The translations under genes were made by a program, and so were the position numbers. Source: Liolophura sinensis (lineage: Eukaryota > Mollusca > Polyplacophora > Chitonida > Chitonidae). From it: 64,000 nucleotides of DNA. The notes beneath the pieces are model-generated. The model ran no database searches, was not told where the DNA came from, and was given only the letters and a program-made list of their open reading frames with translations. Shown here piece after piece: positions 32,283 to 45,600 of this stretch; the first letter of the stretch is position 1; every line of letters begins with the position of its first letter. The stretch lies in NCBI RefSeq assembly GCF_032854445.1, contig NC_088295.1:73562028-73626027 (forward strand), written 5' to 3'.

Positions 32283-32530
32283 TTAGGTTTTGTTTTGAAT
32301 CTTTTTTTCCTTTATTCGTCTATTCTGGAACCAGATTTTAATTTGTCTCTCTGTCAGATGGATCCTTTGTGCCAGTTCCCATCTCCTGGTTTTGGATATG
32401 TAGGCGGATCCCAGGTACTCTCTCTCTAGCTCGGCTATTTGGTATTTACTGTAGGGTCGGCGTCTCTTGCGCAGCGTAATGGCCGATGGCGCTATCGTGG
32501 TAGGTGGAAGATGGGTAGATTGAGGAATGC
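32283..32530 (-). CDS. Posterior Hox gene, exon 2 (homeodomain exon)
   Basis: Encodes the DNA-binding part of a nuclear transcription factor that patterns posterior body regions. The exon starts directly after a TTTCAG acceptor (32536-32531) in phase 1, completing a Gly codon begun in exon 1. In the joined 291-aa protein the homeodomain spans residues 229-288, with the key positions Y8, L16, W48, F49, Q50, N51 and R53 present ([15 protein letters not shown], then [15 protein letters not shown]). Only three residues follow before TAA. RPYSKYQ...LERE and the KEKK end place it with Abd-B/Hox9-13 proteins. Among lophotrochozoan paralogs it should be Post1 or Post2. It lacks the YQTMVLENEF signature that I associate with Post2, so Post1 is my leaning. 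Unusual points are Ile at position 54 and Trp at 32. Open sequence continues upstream of the acceptor but is intronic. Confidence 0.93.
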
Positions 32531-34447
32531 CTGAAACAATGCAAAAGAATAAAACCTTACAGAGATGAAAACCAGAGAACCGACAGTGTAATAATAATTG
32601 ATAAATGGTCAAAAGTAACCGGTGAAATTCAGCTTCTTGTCAATTTACTTGAGTTAGGGTTTTATTCTAGCTGATCCTATAATTGCTCATAATCCTGTAA
32701 TAGTAGCAAATTACACAGCACCTAGGATCATGGTTTAAGCAAAATTAGGTAAAAAAAATAATTGCAAGTTGTTAGACGTCACTAGTTTAGAATTACTTAG
32801 AATGCTGTCTTCTCGTCATATTTAACATAGAATAACATTGATGAAATAAACAGACCAAATGATTAATTCAAAATACTGATAACCACTGCAAAATAAAATG
32901 TCATACAAAGTCTATACTAAGGGTCTGTGTCAACACTGAGTCCAATTCCAAAAGTCTATTTCAATACGTCTCTGAGAAAAGAAACCTTGCAATGATAATT
33001 GTAGAAATTACAAAAGGTTCACTAATGTATCTAATTAATTTCAAATTATAAAGTCTTTGTTTATCCGCAATAGTTCTGTTATGTAGGGCCTTTCTAACAC
33101 GAAGTCGAGCACTTAAGTATATCAACAGCAGTAAACCTATACATAATCCTAAAAATACACACACAGAGGTAGTTGTCACGGAATGAACAAAATAAATTTT
33201 TCAAATTGATAAATTTAAAAACTAAGTTTATATGACAGTATATTCTAATCACACTATATGCTTTAGAATAAAATGAGGTGATACTACAGTCGTTGGACAA
33301 ATAGAAATCGTTTCATTCTACTTTTAAACAGTGCTTGAGTAAAAAAAGTATAAATTACTGTCATTAATAGAGTAAAACACCTCAACCTCTGTTTACAAAT
33401 TCTGGTGGAAATTGAACGAGCGCCTTTAGGCAGCAGCCTGAGTTGGTGGTTTATCTTCAAGACACAATATTGTGACCTTAACTATAGTTTCTATAACCGA
33501 TCTGAATAGTAATAAAATATACTGCACTGGTCAACGAATTCTAAATGAACAAACACGGGTCATTGTAAAAAGTTGTTTCTTAAGGGATACAATAAAAGTG
33601 ATACAAACATTTGGTTTATGTGTTAGCATAAATGCATGTTTATGGCTTTTCTGATTAATTGGATTAATGGATTGGAATGGACTGTTGTATTGGATTTGAT
33701 AATATTTCCAATACTATGTGTTCCAAATCGCAAAAAAACAATAATAATAAAACCTTTTCAAAACCACCTGAACCTAGAACCTGGATTTTGCTAAATATTT
33801 CACTTGATCACTTGTAACTACAGCAAAGTTTGTGAGATTATTGCCTAATCTTGATCATTTAATGTCATCTAAATTGAAGGTCATTGGATTATTGTTTCAA
33901 CATCATGATGTTTTAATTCGGATTGGAAGCAATATCATCAGGAAATATTAAACAATTAGAGTACCGTTTAAATATCGGAGCATGTCATTCGTGATTCAGG
34001 ACGAATCGCTATGTTCATTTCTGTTTAAGTTGATCTTTACCAGGCGTGACAATAACTCGGATGTCGAAAAGATTTGCCAGCCTGCGATGGCAATCTGTTT
34101 ATACAGGACAATAAAGTTCTTTACAATGACTCGTAAATGAACGAATAAAGTTCATTACCGACATTTAATGACGGCCCGTTGACATGGCATGTATGCAAAG
34201 GAAACGATCCAGAAACATTGAGATGTGTGCCCAGGCACTTCCCTGGGAAATATGTCCGCTACTTCACATCTTTATTACCAATCTCTGTTCCGGATAAATA
34301 AAACTTCCAAGGCACTGTGTGGTATTTCCAAGGTAGAGTTACGTAAACATGTTCAAAGAAGTTTGGAACTGGAAATTTAACCATTTTGGTACACTCCTTG
34401 GTAAAACGGTAAACCACGTCAACACAGCGAGTAAGCATACACTATAT

Positions 34448-34745
34448 AGGCATAATTTACAGTTTAATGTATAGGTATAATGTTCACTTTAATGTATAAG
34501 TATTATGTGCAGTTTAATGTATGGGTATAATGTGCAGTTTTAACACAAGCAACAACTAAGCGCATGAAGTTTCTAAAGTTATACAGTTTAATGTATAGGT
34601 ATAATGTGTAGTTTAATGTATAGGTATAATGTGCAGTTTAATGTATAGGTATAATGTGCAGTTTAATGTATAGGCATAATGTGCAGTTTAATGTATAGGC
34701 ATAATGTGCAGTTTAATGTATAGGTATAATTTTATAGGTATAGGT
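34448..34745 (+). repeat. 25-bp tandem repeat in two blocks
   Basis: Unit GTGCAGTTTAATGTATAGG + TATAAT. About four copies at 34448-34535 and seven at 34582-34740. Each block is followed by the same stretch, CAGTTTTAACACAAGCAAC and AAGCGCATGAAGTTTCTAAA, so the array plus its flank was itself duplicated. Confidence 0.95.
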
Positions 34746-35389
34746 ACAGTTTTAACACAAGCAACAAGTAAGCGCATGAAGTTTCTAAAATTGTGAAATT
34801 TCTGTCTGAGATTTAAAGCTAAAAATACAAATAGCTCTAACTATGTTTAGTTTCAAAATGAAATAATCTATAGAGGATATCTTCTGAGTAAAGGTACAGT
34901 TTGACGTAGTCTAACGCTCTTGTTCGGTTTTTAGGTTTTCATAGCGCAAACATGCCGCAAACATGGTTAATTCCGTATTAGCTGAACACATAATGATTCT
35001 TATGAGGTTTGTTATGATTTATATAATTTATAAATGACTGATTGATTGATAATAGAATTGGTAGAATGGAATAAAAAAAAAACCATGAAAAAGGATATAA
35101 AATACATTGATTTATGTTGCGAGTGCCCTCAATGGATACATGATCCATACCAACAGGTGATTTGTGTACTATAGTATATCAGGAAGTCTTTAATCGATCA
35201 ACATTTTGGACAGGACTTTATCGTAAATAAAGAAGTGCCATCAAAGGCAGTAAATATTGTGATTGCAAGCAGCAGACAGTAAATTTTTTTCGAGTTCTCA
35301 AATATTTCTCTTTGATCAGCAAAAATGTAAACCTCAATATCCGACCATACAACGTTGCCATCATCTGTTGATCGTCAGGTTATCTGCAA

Positions 35390-36015
35390 ACAGGATGTCC
35401 TGAGATATAGTACCCAGGGAGAACAAAGCTGGTCGCCGCCATATTGACCTACCTCAAAGAGATCTTTATACCTGCACTCTGACTAGCTTAGATCGTAAAC
35501 GCCCTGGCACAGACAAACGCGCCCAATGTTGTCTTTTAAACTGTTTCTCACAAGGGAGTTGGAGGAATCTACACTCAGTTGTAAAACTCTCTTAAACAGC
35601 TGAAGAAAAGTGCCACATGAAAGGCGTCACAGCGTGTTTATTGGCCTTCCATGATTTGCCTGCGACCATTAGAGTTGTCTTCAAAGACAGAGGGCGTCCA
35701 GACGGTAGGCGGCGCTTTTACCGTTTTCAAATTTTTCTAGCCTATCGTAATATCTATAGTGATGATGTACCAGACCTCTGGATGCGTAGCCTGCCGATTT
35801 CCTTAAGATACTACCTTGAATTATTGTTATTTCCAGCAAATAAAATGCCCATGACATACACTGATATATGCCAGCAAACGGATTTAGCAGCTGTTGTCGC
35901 TTTTGCCAAAACACATTCGAATCAACAAAGACGAGTTCAGGGTCTTTTATATGTACTTTTGAGAATTTGCCTATTTATGGGTTTATCACTGAACAAGCGT
36001 TACATAACGTTCTGA
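35390..36015 (+). other. Relatively GC-rich, repeat-free stretch with a 132-codon frame
   Basis: Lies in the Hox intron. An ATG at 35617 opens a 132-codon frame with no recognised domain. Antisense frames overlap it. GC content is higher than in the surroundings (GGGCGTCCAGACGGTAGGC), and Abd-B-like TTTATTGG occurs at 35638. It could be an embedded exon, an antisense transcript or a regulatory element. I cannot choose between these. Confidence 0.25.
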
Positions 36016-38855
36016 TTCAGTTAAAGCTTTCAACTTCTTGACACTTGCATGCAGAGTTTAAGGCAGTGTACAACGATTTTTGCTAAGTGGAGCATACGGG
36101 CTAGTTTTCGACACAGCATTCTCCCATGCATAGACATGTGTGCAAAGAAGGATTTTTCATTAAAACGTATATTGCAAGATAAATTACTGGGTTAACGCAA
36201 AACAAACTTAGCGTGTTTCCCAATTTGCGTCATGTTGAAGTGTTTTAGTTGATACACAGATAGAACACAGGAAAGGGTTCCAAGTCGGTAAAAAGCCTTG
36301 AGTTACAGGAAAAAAATGAATGTACAGTTTGATTAGCAAAATTAGAATCACAAACCCATATAATTACTTAACCATTAAGTTTGGATTAGTGGTGAAGAAA
36401 TTGTCAGCAACTTTGACAAAGTCCAGTTTTCGGGATTTACACAGAAGACAAATAACTGGAGAAAAATGTAAACGAATGTCTACGGATAATTTTATAATTT
36501 ACCCCATTATAATTACCTGTAGTCATGTATTATGTCCGAAATGTCGTGTGTAGAATGTGATGATTAGGTTTGGCACCTTCTAGAATGAGCAAACTTATAC
36601 AGATCAGCTAACAACGGGTTAAATCAATTAAACTGTTGACAAATGAAGGGAAGCCGAGTCACTTAACGTTGACTGACGCCAGTTTGTTATAAAACAAAAA
36701 TGTTCAATATATACTGTTCGTCAGAGGTATGATTTTATCTTTTATTATATAACATTTCATTCTCACCCTCGTCAGGGTCATAATTATGATGGGAAATCTT
36801 TTGAAGTTCACAGCAAAATCCCCGAAGTTCTTACAGGTTGTGTGGATGCATGACAGACCTCTCGTAGAGACAGTTTTACACATCATGAACAAAAAAGGAA
36901 GTCAGAAGATTTTTCTTTCTTCAGTTGTCATATTTGATATATGGCGTGGGGTGATAGGGTCATTATGACAACAAAGTAACAGGCTTAATGGGACACCAAA
37001 GCGATTCATGCGATGTTTAACGTCTAAAGGTGTACATATGAGGATCACGCTGTATAGAAACTGTATTCTATTTCTTTTAGCCATCAGTCATACTCGTACT
37101 AAAACTTGCTTTTGTTCAGTGACATGTAACAACCAAAGGTCTACACACTGATATGTTGGACGTCTATATTATTACAAAGAAAATGCAGTTAGAATACTTT
37201 TTTCTAATTCATGATGTTAAACTCCCTAAACTAAGTTTCGACACCATTTATTGAACCCCTTTAGTGCATAAATGTTTACATCAATCATGATCGAATGTTG
37301 ATCAAAAAGGCGGGCGTGGAAACAGAGTTATAAGTTTATTATTAATCATAAAAAACAAGTGACAAACAATTGGCTCACACCCGGTTATTGTTCTACATGA
37401 CCGAATGCAATTCGATGACTGCATGAATGAACACCAGCTGATACTAAAAGTACACATTCTTTCCAAGATTTGTAATTTATTGTGAAACGAGAAATATTTA
37501 TGGATCTGACTGATCCAATATTTACCTAGTTTGTGTTTCTGGTTTGTGACAAAATGTACTCCGTACCACATTAATTCGTTCCTTCCTCCATCCACAATTT
37601 TAATGAGATTTTATTCACGTTACTGAACCTGTGTCGGCCCACAAATCGTTAACAAGACAGTTAAAGAGTGAGAGAGGGAGGGTGGGTGGTGGTTGTCAGT
37701 AAACAAAAGCTGTTAATTGGTTAATCGATATTTACTTGCCTCGTATAGACAAGGCAACAACTCATAACTGATTGAAAATACTTGTACAAACACGGACAAG
37801 AAATATTTATTTACTGGCCATGCGCTGTAAATGTATAAGTCACACCCTGCTTCAAATTTTATGTATGGCTCTCTGGTTCACAAGTATCGACCAATATCAA
37901 GTCTTGCTAACGACCCTTGGGAACTGGATTTTGTTATTCATAGACACATAATTCCTCTCTGTGGTTTGATGCCAGTTTTGCGTGGAGCGGACGAAATATG
38001 TTAACAAGAGGCTAATTGATTCTCGTTCTAGTGGATACGATTCCGACGGCTGACTGAAGATCGATCCCAAAGATATTATGTCCAATTGAGACGCCCCTCG
38101 GTATTTTTGCTAAATTGCAATGTGAAATTGTCATTAACAGATTGCAATTAAGACAAACACTTGCTGAATTGTGGAGCTATTTCAGTGCGTATTCACAATG
38201 AAACAATTAAGAAATAAATAGTTAAATTTAGGAGTTATCAAAGCCATGCATTCTTATATATCATTTGTGTGTATCCTCGGTGAGTCAGTCATTTCATCGT
38301 TCAGTGCACTTCAAAATAATATGACATTATTGCTTACTGAATGAATACATAATAATTTAGAGAAGTGGAAATTACGGCATCGTAAAAAAAGAAAAGTAGA
38401 CATTGATTTGACATTTAATTGGAGAATATATAAAGTTTCCATTTTAACTCTGAGCATGATGGATAATTTGTATATTAAGTACTACAAAATACTCATTTCT
38501 TACATTATTATTTGGACTACAGGATTTTATTTATTGGAAGTATTATCCAGGAAAAATCGTGTATTTCCGCAATACTCCCAGAAGTATTTACATGAAGTAG
38601 ATGCATGTTTCTGACATGGATCACCAAATTTTTCAGCCGTTATACCTCACAAATCTAACAGGAGAACAGTAAGTCACGACAAGCATTGTTTTTGGTGATT
38701 TATCAAAAAGTATTTTCGCAATATAAATAATAAAAAATATTTATATATATTCATAATCTCATAAAAAAATTATGAGAGTATTTACTGAACTACACGTTTG
38801 ATGGAACATAAACAGATGAGAATAATGCATTGCAAATATATAGGCTGCACAATAA

Positions 38856-39041
38856 ACATATAGGTTACATTTATTTATTTATTTATTTGATTGGTGTTTT
38901 ACGCACTAATAATATTTCACTTATACGACGGTGGCCAGCATTATGGTGGGATGAAACCGGGCAGAGCTCGGGGGAAACCCACGACCATCCGCAGGTTGAT
39001 GGAACGTGCGGCTAGAGAGGAAGCCAGACATATAGGTTACA
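38856..39041 (-). mobile_element. Family-1 SINE with 14-bp target duplication
   Basis: ACATATAGGTTACA is exact at 38856-38869 and 39028-39041. Between them are the inverted tail (ATTTGATTGGTGTTTTACGC), the core (GGGCAGAGCTCGGGGG) and part of the next block (GCTAGAGAGGAAGCCAG), stopping short of the tRNA head. It is the only well-preserved SINE in the Hox intron. Confidence 0.96.
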
Positions 39042-40569
39042 CGAAAAGGCTGCACAATATACATATTATCAGATAAAAATGATTGTAACTGTGATTTGAT
39101 TTGGCTTGGACCTTCCCACTTATGGCCGGAGACTGTTATATATCGTACACATGTATGTGAATATTGAGTAAGACAGAGCTATTCGGTGTAATTAATGAAC
39201 CCAACAGTTGATAATATGATATTTAAATCATTTACAACAATATGTTGACACATAAGCAATCCGAAACAAGTCTCTCTTTGTTAATACTTTTATTTCTTCG
39301 TTGTAATATAGTTAAATGAATTCAACGACAGTGATTCAAATCTAGATTTTACAAGCTTGTAGAGTATCAAGGAAAACATACGAATGATTACAATACCATG
39401 AAATAAAATTAAATGTAAAATGCGAAATTTCATCTCTGACCTGATCGAATATCTTTATTATTTTTAGTAGCAGACTATGCTTGGCTATTTTAAAACATCG
39501 AGAATTTCTGAAGAATTCCAACAGAGTTACTAAAAGTCACGAGTTAAGAATCATTTCTTTGATGTAGGCAATGCGCGACATGCTCCTCGAGGTGTCCGTC
39601 TTTTGATGAAGGTAATAAACGCTGTTAAACAACAGGGATCGGGCGGTTTAATAGCGTCGTGAGGAGTACCACAAACTAACCACACTGGGAGTAACCTCCA
39701 GAAATGTCAAAATCTGTCCGATGAAAGTCTCCGAATGTGTGAGGTCCACAACTCCTGCTAACAAACAGCTCATTTCCCTGAGCAGAAATGTTACATACAA
39801 ATGTTCCGGAGTTTTTGTAACATGAAACATTCTCAAACATATACCAGTTCACATTGGTATCATGCTGAGTCACACTTAGTGTTTCGGTTCAAGTGAGTGC
39901 TCGGAAAAAGAGACCAATAGTGATAGATGTTATCTTGGTGCATGTAAAAACTTGTTTATTATTAAAATGAAATTAAAGCTGTTTCCAATATGATATAGCT
40001 AGGAATATCAATTATCTTCATATAGACTGTTAATCCCTGAGTTGATTAAAACAAAAAGAATATTTCACAACTTGAAATGACCTGCTGCATCCGCCTTTAA
40101 TTATCGCGCACGAATGATTATGTTTGATAGTTAAAGTATTAAAAATACCAACAGCATTAATAATAGAATCTACCAGTCGTTTTCCCTGGTATAATATGGT
40201 TATAGAAGAATTACTAGATTTACAGTCACAAATTCCAGTAGTTGCCGATGTGTCCTTTATATATCACGCCTGATTATTTTCAAAACATATTAAAAAGACT
40301 ATTCATGAATTGTTCTCTCATGGATGGTGAGTACAAGGGAGAAGAAATATTTTGAAATTCTTGATTAGCAAAGTTGGCAAAAAATAAATCATTCTTATAA
40401 TCACGTGCTTGGATGATTGTACTAAAATGTTAAAATTAAGTTTTCATATGCTACAGAGCTGTCGTCGTATTGCAAACTTCGTCGAGTAAACTTCATTTAG
40501 TATCACCGACTTCGATCAGTATATATATAGTATTTCCCTCGTTCAACGTTAGTCGCTTCTTTTAACTTT

Positions 40570-41353
40570 GGCTCAGTATTGACTTTTCGCTCAATATTGG
40601 CTATTTCCCTCAGTACTGGACACTTCGCTCAGTGTTGGCCATTTCGCCCTGTGTTGAACAACTGGGCTAACATTAGGCATCCCCGTGTTACGAAAAAATT
40701 CGCATGATATTCTAAGGCCAATCACTTCGTTTAGTATTGAGAACCTATTTTAAATATATAAATCAGAAAATGTATTCAGCATTTGGTCAATATCTTTTCA
40801 ATAATGACCATTTCGTTCAGTATTGGCCACCTCGTTCAGTATGGCCACTTCATGTAATTTTAGTCATATCCTTCAGTATTGGCCAAATCGTTCAGTGTTG
40901 AAAACTTTATTCAGCATTGGCCATTTCGTTCAGTGTTGGCCACTTTTCTGTATTGGCCAAATCGTTCAGTGTTGACCACTTTATTCTGTATTGGCCATTT
41001 CGTTAGGTGTTGACGACTTTATTCTGTATTGGCTATTTCGTTCAGTGTTAACAACTTTATTCTGTATTGGCCAAATCGTTCAGTGTTGACCACTTTATTC
41101 TGTATTGGACATTTCATTCAGTGTTGGCCACTTTATTCTGTATTGGCCTTTTCGTTCAGTGTTGACGACCTTATTCTGTATTGGCTATTTCGTTCAGTGT
41201 TGGCCACTTTATTCTGTATTGGCCAAATCGTTCAGTGTTGACCACTTTATTCTGTATTGGCCAAATCGTTCAGTGTTGACCACTTTATTCTGTATTGGCC
41301 ATTTCGTTCAGTGTTGACCATTTTATTCTGTATTGGCCGTTTCGTTCAGTGTT
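40570..41353 (+). repeat. 38-bp satellite built from 19-bp half units
   Basis: The homogeneous part (about 40930-41345) repeats CGTTCAGTGTTGACCACTT + TATTCTGTATTGGCCATTT, roughly eleven 38-bp units. The two 19-base halves resemble each other (TTCAGTGTTGGCCA / TTCTGTATTGGCCA). Older, diverged single half-units lead in from 40570 (CTCAGTATTGACTTTTCGCT). The 38-bp unit is not a multiple of three, and the translated frames over it are artefacts. Confidence 0.96.
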
Positions 41354-41599
41354 AGACGCTATGGCTGTGAAGCCTCGTCTGCATGATTATTGGATAAATC
41401 ATTCCAGTGATAACTACACGAAATTGTAGAATTTCAGTCATAGCATGAGTGAACGAGTGTCCTTGACGCCTCAAGTGACCAGAACGGATTTCCCTCTCGT
41501 AGACTGTACGACAAGATGAATAGTTTCAATTTTGACATTGTAAATATCCATACTTGAACAGCAATATACCGAAGGGTGTTGCATATTGCGTGTACATGT

Positions 41600-41940
41600 C
41601 TCACCTTGTAGCATTTGTTGGACCGTGTGTGGTATGTGACGATTTCAATCAACGTCACAAGTTATTTCTGTCAAGGTTATTTCACCAAACGCCTTCACTC
41701 CAAGTTCCACTCAATCGCCTAGAACATATCTTGCGTCTTTTACATCACTGAAAATTGTTGACTGTTTCTCTTTGTATGATTCCCTCCTATCTTCGTACTT
41801 TATATACTGTCTTAGTTCTTTGGTGATTTGTGTTAAACGTCGTTTGGGGAAGTGGCATGCGATTATTGATCCGGAACGTCCATATTGTTTGACGCCTGAT
41901 ATGCGAATGTCTGTTTCGACACATAGATTATAAATTCAAA
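41600..41940 (+). repeat. Unclassified dispersed repeat, copy D
   Basis: Shares with copy B the start (CAATCAACGTCACAAG, GTCAAGGTTATTTCACC) and with copies A, C and E the end (TTTATATACTGTCTTAG, TTCTTTGGTGATTTGTG, GCGAATGTCTGTTTCGAC). It lacks the middle ~250 bases of copy C. Confidence 0.8.
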
Positions 41941-42485
41941 GCTAGTCTCATGTTCAAGCTTAGTGAAGGGTCTGACCGACAGCTCAGTCACATTTCACAA
42001 TTAATGTCAACCACATTTGACAATTTACAAATTTAAAAATTTGCATACAATAGACAAGTGTTATAGTAATTAAAATTAACAGCTTTTCAAGTTCAAGCTG
42101 TATGGAGGAGACAAGAACATTTGTATGTAAAATTATAAATGAGTTCTAATGAAGCACTACAAGTATTTTTTGTCCATCTATAATTCTTTGCTAATGTTGC
42201 TATGCAGCAAGAACATTGTTTAGAAAAGGTAAAACTGTTACCAGATTTATGTAGAAGTTCTGTACACATATAGGTAGTAGAAAAAGTGCATTCCTGCACA
42301 CTTTGCCGTATTTCAATTGAGTTTATTTTATAGGTTTAATAATTTGTAATATTTCAGCCATATCCTGGCGATGCAAACATCGTGGCAAGTCATTCCACAT
42401 TGATTTTCCATTCACCAACGCTTAAATTGCCATTCTGATATTTTGTCGTAGATTTCCAAACAAAAAGAAGTATGGATTTTTATCA

Positions 42486-42627
42486 TTATTACCATAAGTT
42501 TGACCATTATTACCATAAGTTTGTCCATTATTACCATAAGTTTATCCATTATTATCATAAGTTTGACCATTATTACCATAAGTTTGTCCATTATTACCAT
42601 AAGTTTGACCATTATTACCATAAGTTT
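42486..42627 (+). repeat. 21-bp tandem repeat, about seven copies
   Basis: Unit ATTATTACCATAAGTTTGTCC with a GACC/GTCC/ATCC alternation at the end. As 21 is a multiple of three, the reverse strand stays open and would read (M-V-I-M-V/D-K-L)n, with no other sign of coding. Confidence 0.95.
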
Positions 42628-45600
42628 TAAGTGATGGTGAAGAGTTCTAATTCAAATATTCCTGTTGGCAGAGAATGAAACATAACCCAGTAATATGTAA
42701 AATGGTGAAGTACTTTTCAATGAAGTGGAAAATAAAAGAGCATTTTGCCACGCGTTGTAGTTTTTAATATGAATATACTTATCACACAATATAAAAAACT
42801 CTACAACTGTAAGTTTCTGTATTTTTTAACCATTCCTCACGATGCAAGAAGATGTGCATGACAGCAGAAAGTATGAGCTTTCAATCAAACTCTCGAGCTC
42901 TGTATAGTGACGGTGGTGAAGTTATTGGCAAATGGGCGATTCTGCTATACTTACAGAGTTCCTTTTACGACTAGGGTAAAATGGCGGGGTAGAAAAAAAA
43001 TCCAATTATTTTCTACAAATTGCTTATCGAATTATTTTATGTGATCTTCAAATATGAACCATCGTTGGATCTCATGAAAGGAAAAACTACTGTGTGAGAC
43101 ACGACAGCCAGCCGTAAAGCGTTGACATATGAGGCAAGTTGGTTTCCCTTTCAGTACAGAACGGGCAAAGCTGTGGAATGAGACAGTCAACCATTTGGAC
43201 TAGTGTTGACATTTGAGGAAACTAAATGAGGCTTACCTGGTTGTTAGGATGCCTGGAGGCCATCAGAAATAGATTGTAAATCCGACAGATTGTTAAACAC
43301 TTTCGGTTAATGTAAACGTTCAGTATCATATGATATAGCTAAATGTCCAGTCCCGTTTGCAGCAAATCGTTTTTCTAGGTTTGAAAATCGAGAAAATAGG
43401 AAAAATTCTAACGATAATTCTTGCTGACTATTTGAGCCATTATAAACCTTCATACAAAATGTGAAAGAATAATGTAACCTGGAGACGTCAATATCGCCAC
43501 GGTTAGTTTGTACAAAATATGCGTAATTACAGTGTTAAGGAAGTACATGTATGTATGCCTTTACATTGGTTACATCGCAGGGAATGCATGAAATAAAAAT
43601 CAAAAATAAAAGAAAAACAAAACAGAAGAGTGAGTGAGTATATGGATAAATAACACATTTACACATCCATATTTTTAACGGATGGCCGACTTTCAGTTAA
43701 ATTTCAGAAAATTTCAGTTACGTGAAAAATACGAGAAGGCTTAACCACGTTATTGCACCCAATTTCACCTTGTTACATATAACATGTTAACACACAGCCT
43801 GTGTGCAATTGGCACACATCTTGATTATGCCGCATACATACAAATGTATGGATCAAAGGATCCGATGTTATCTTCAATAAGGTGGAATTATGCCATCAAA
43901 AATCAGGTTGCCATCTTCGAAATTCACCACTCGGACCTTCAGCTATATCTTTGATGTCTGTTAAACTTCTACATCTCACCGTCAAAATCACCTGTACAAT
44001 ATAATGAGGGATCGCTCCAGATACCAGTCATTATAATGTCTTTTTCAAAGACTTAACAAAGCCAAGCTTTTCCCAAGTCATAATTATAGATTTCACAATG
44101 CAAATATAATTCTTAAACTTGACATTTAAATGAGGTTTTTAGCATACATTACATTTATATTTAATTAGATTTTCTCCTTCAACATATTAATTTGGTTGAC
44201 AGCAATATGCCTTGTATGGTTGATTCTCTATAAGTACTTCATATTATCATCATGCGGAAACTGAGATTTAAATTTGTAACAGTAAGTCAATAATTAAATA
44301 TTTTGACATGGACATGAACATATACAAGACATCACAATTCAATATACCTCACTGGTATAAAACTTTTCAAAATGATGTGTTGTCATCACATTTAATAAGC
44401 AATCACATGAAAACAATGTAAAGGAGCTCGGGGATCGTAGTCCACAAGCAGAATCCTGGCTTATGCAGATAAATTTTTATCTGTACTGGATCATGTTGTA
44501 TTGTTTTACTAATTTCTCCTTTGCTGTCCCATGTTTCCTGTGCATTTGAACTAAACTATGAGTCGGTGAAAATATTTTCGACGATTGTGGGAAACATTAG
44601 ATAAATAAATAAATAAATAAATAAGTCTACTTTAATATTGTTATTGTATTTTTCAGAAGTATATTAGTGCACACTATTTTACCATAGTTACGCAGTAAAA
44701 CGGTTATAATTATTTAAATTGACAAATGTGAACCGGGTTGTTTAAACGTATATAAATATTTAAATCTTGGTTAACGAATTTTGATACAGTTTTGATTAAC
44801 CAACGTACCGTTAAAGTCTAACTAAAGCGATATTATATACAATGCCAGATTAAAAAGTATTTAAAAAGCATTAAAATCGTTGGAAATAAAAACTAAGTCA
44901 ACTTCTCATCTTACTTCTGTGACTGATGTTGAAAAGCGCAGAAGTAATGTTATACTTAATTACCTGATTTACAGTCTGATTCACGTCTTAGAGTGGATGT
45001 TGTCTAGCACGAGTGGCGGGAAAATTGTTTTGGCGTGCGGGAATTAGTGGCAGAAATAAGGATACTGATCAAAAGTGTAGGGGCATAATCAACATCTAAA
45101 TCAGAAGACGTGGTAAAAGCTGCGCAACGTTAAACCAATTTCAAAATTAAGGGGTAAAATCAATGTTTATGTCATTGCTTAGACCGTAGCAACTGACATC
45201 CCCTATACAGCCTCATGGATTAGCAGAATTAACAAATGAAATTTCTAGACGTCACAGGTTTACAAATACGCAAATGCTGAGCTGTCACCACATTTTACAG
45301 ATAACAACATAATGCAAATAATAATGCAAAGGAACCAAGTTTTGGGTAAGCTTGGTTGATCAGCAGAATCCTAGCTTGTGTGTAGTGAACATGATTCTTA
45401 AACGTAAATTTCAAGATTCATATCCCAAAATGTAAAACACAATTTTCAAACGAATCTAAAAACGAAATAATTTTCAAACGAAATAATTAAGCAACTATAG
45501 TAAACAAATCTGGTGGCAGCTAAGACAGACGCAATCATCATTTGGCTGGTATGCATGGAAAACTGGATATTTTGGGGTATGGCATCCTAATATACCTTCA

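Noticed and set aside
32531-32612. Upstream extension of the homeodomain frame ([16 protein letters not shown]...)
   Set aside because: Lies before the TTTCAG acceptor and is hydrophobic and unlike Hox sequence, so it is read as intron.
41029-41317. Two overlapping plus-strand frames of 70 codons
   Set aside because: They are translations of the 38-bp satellite and show the same peptides shifted by unit length.
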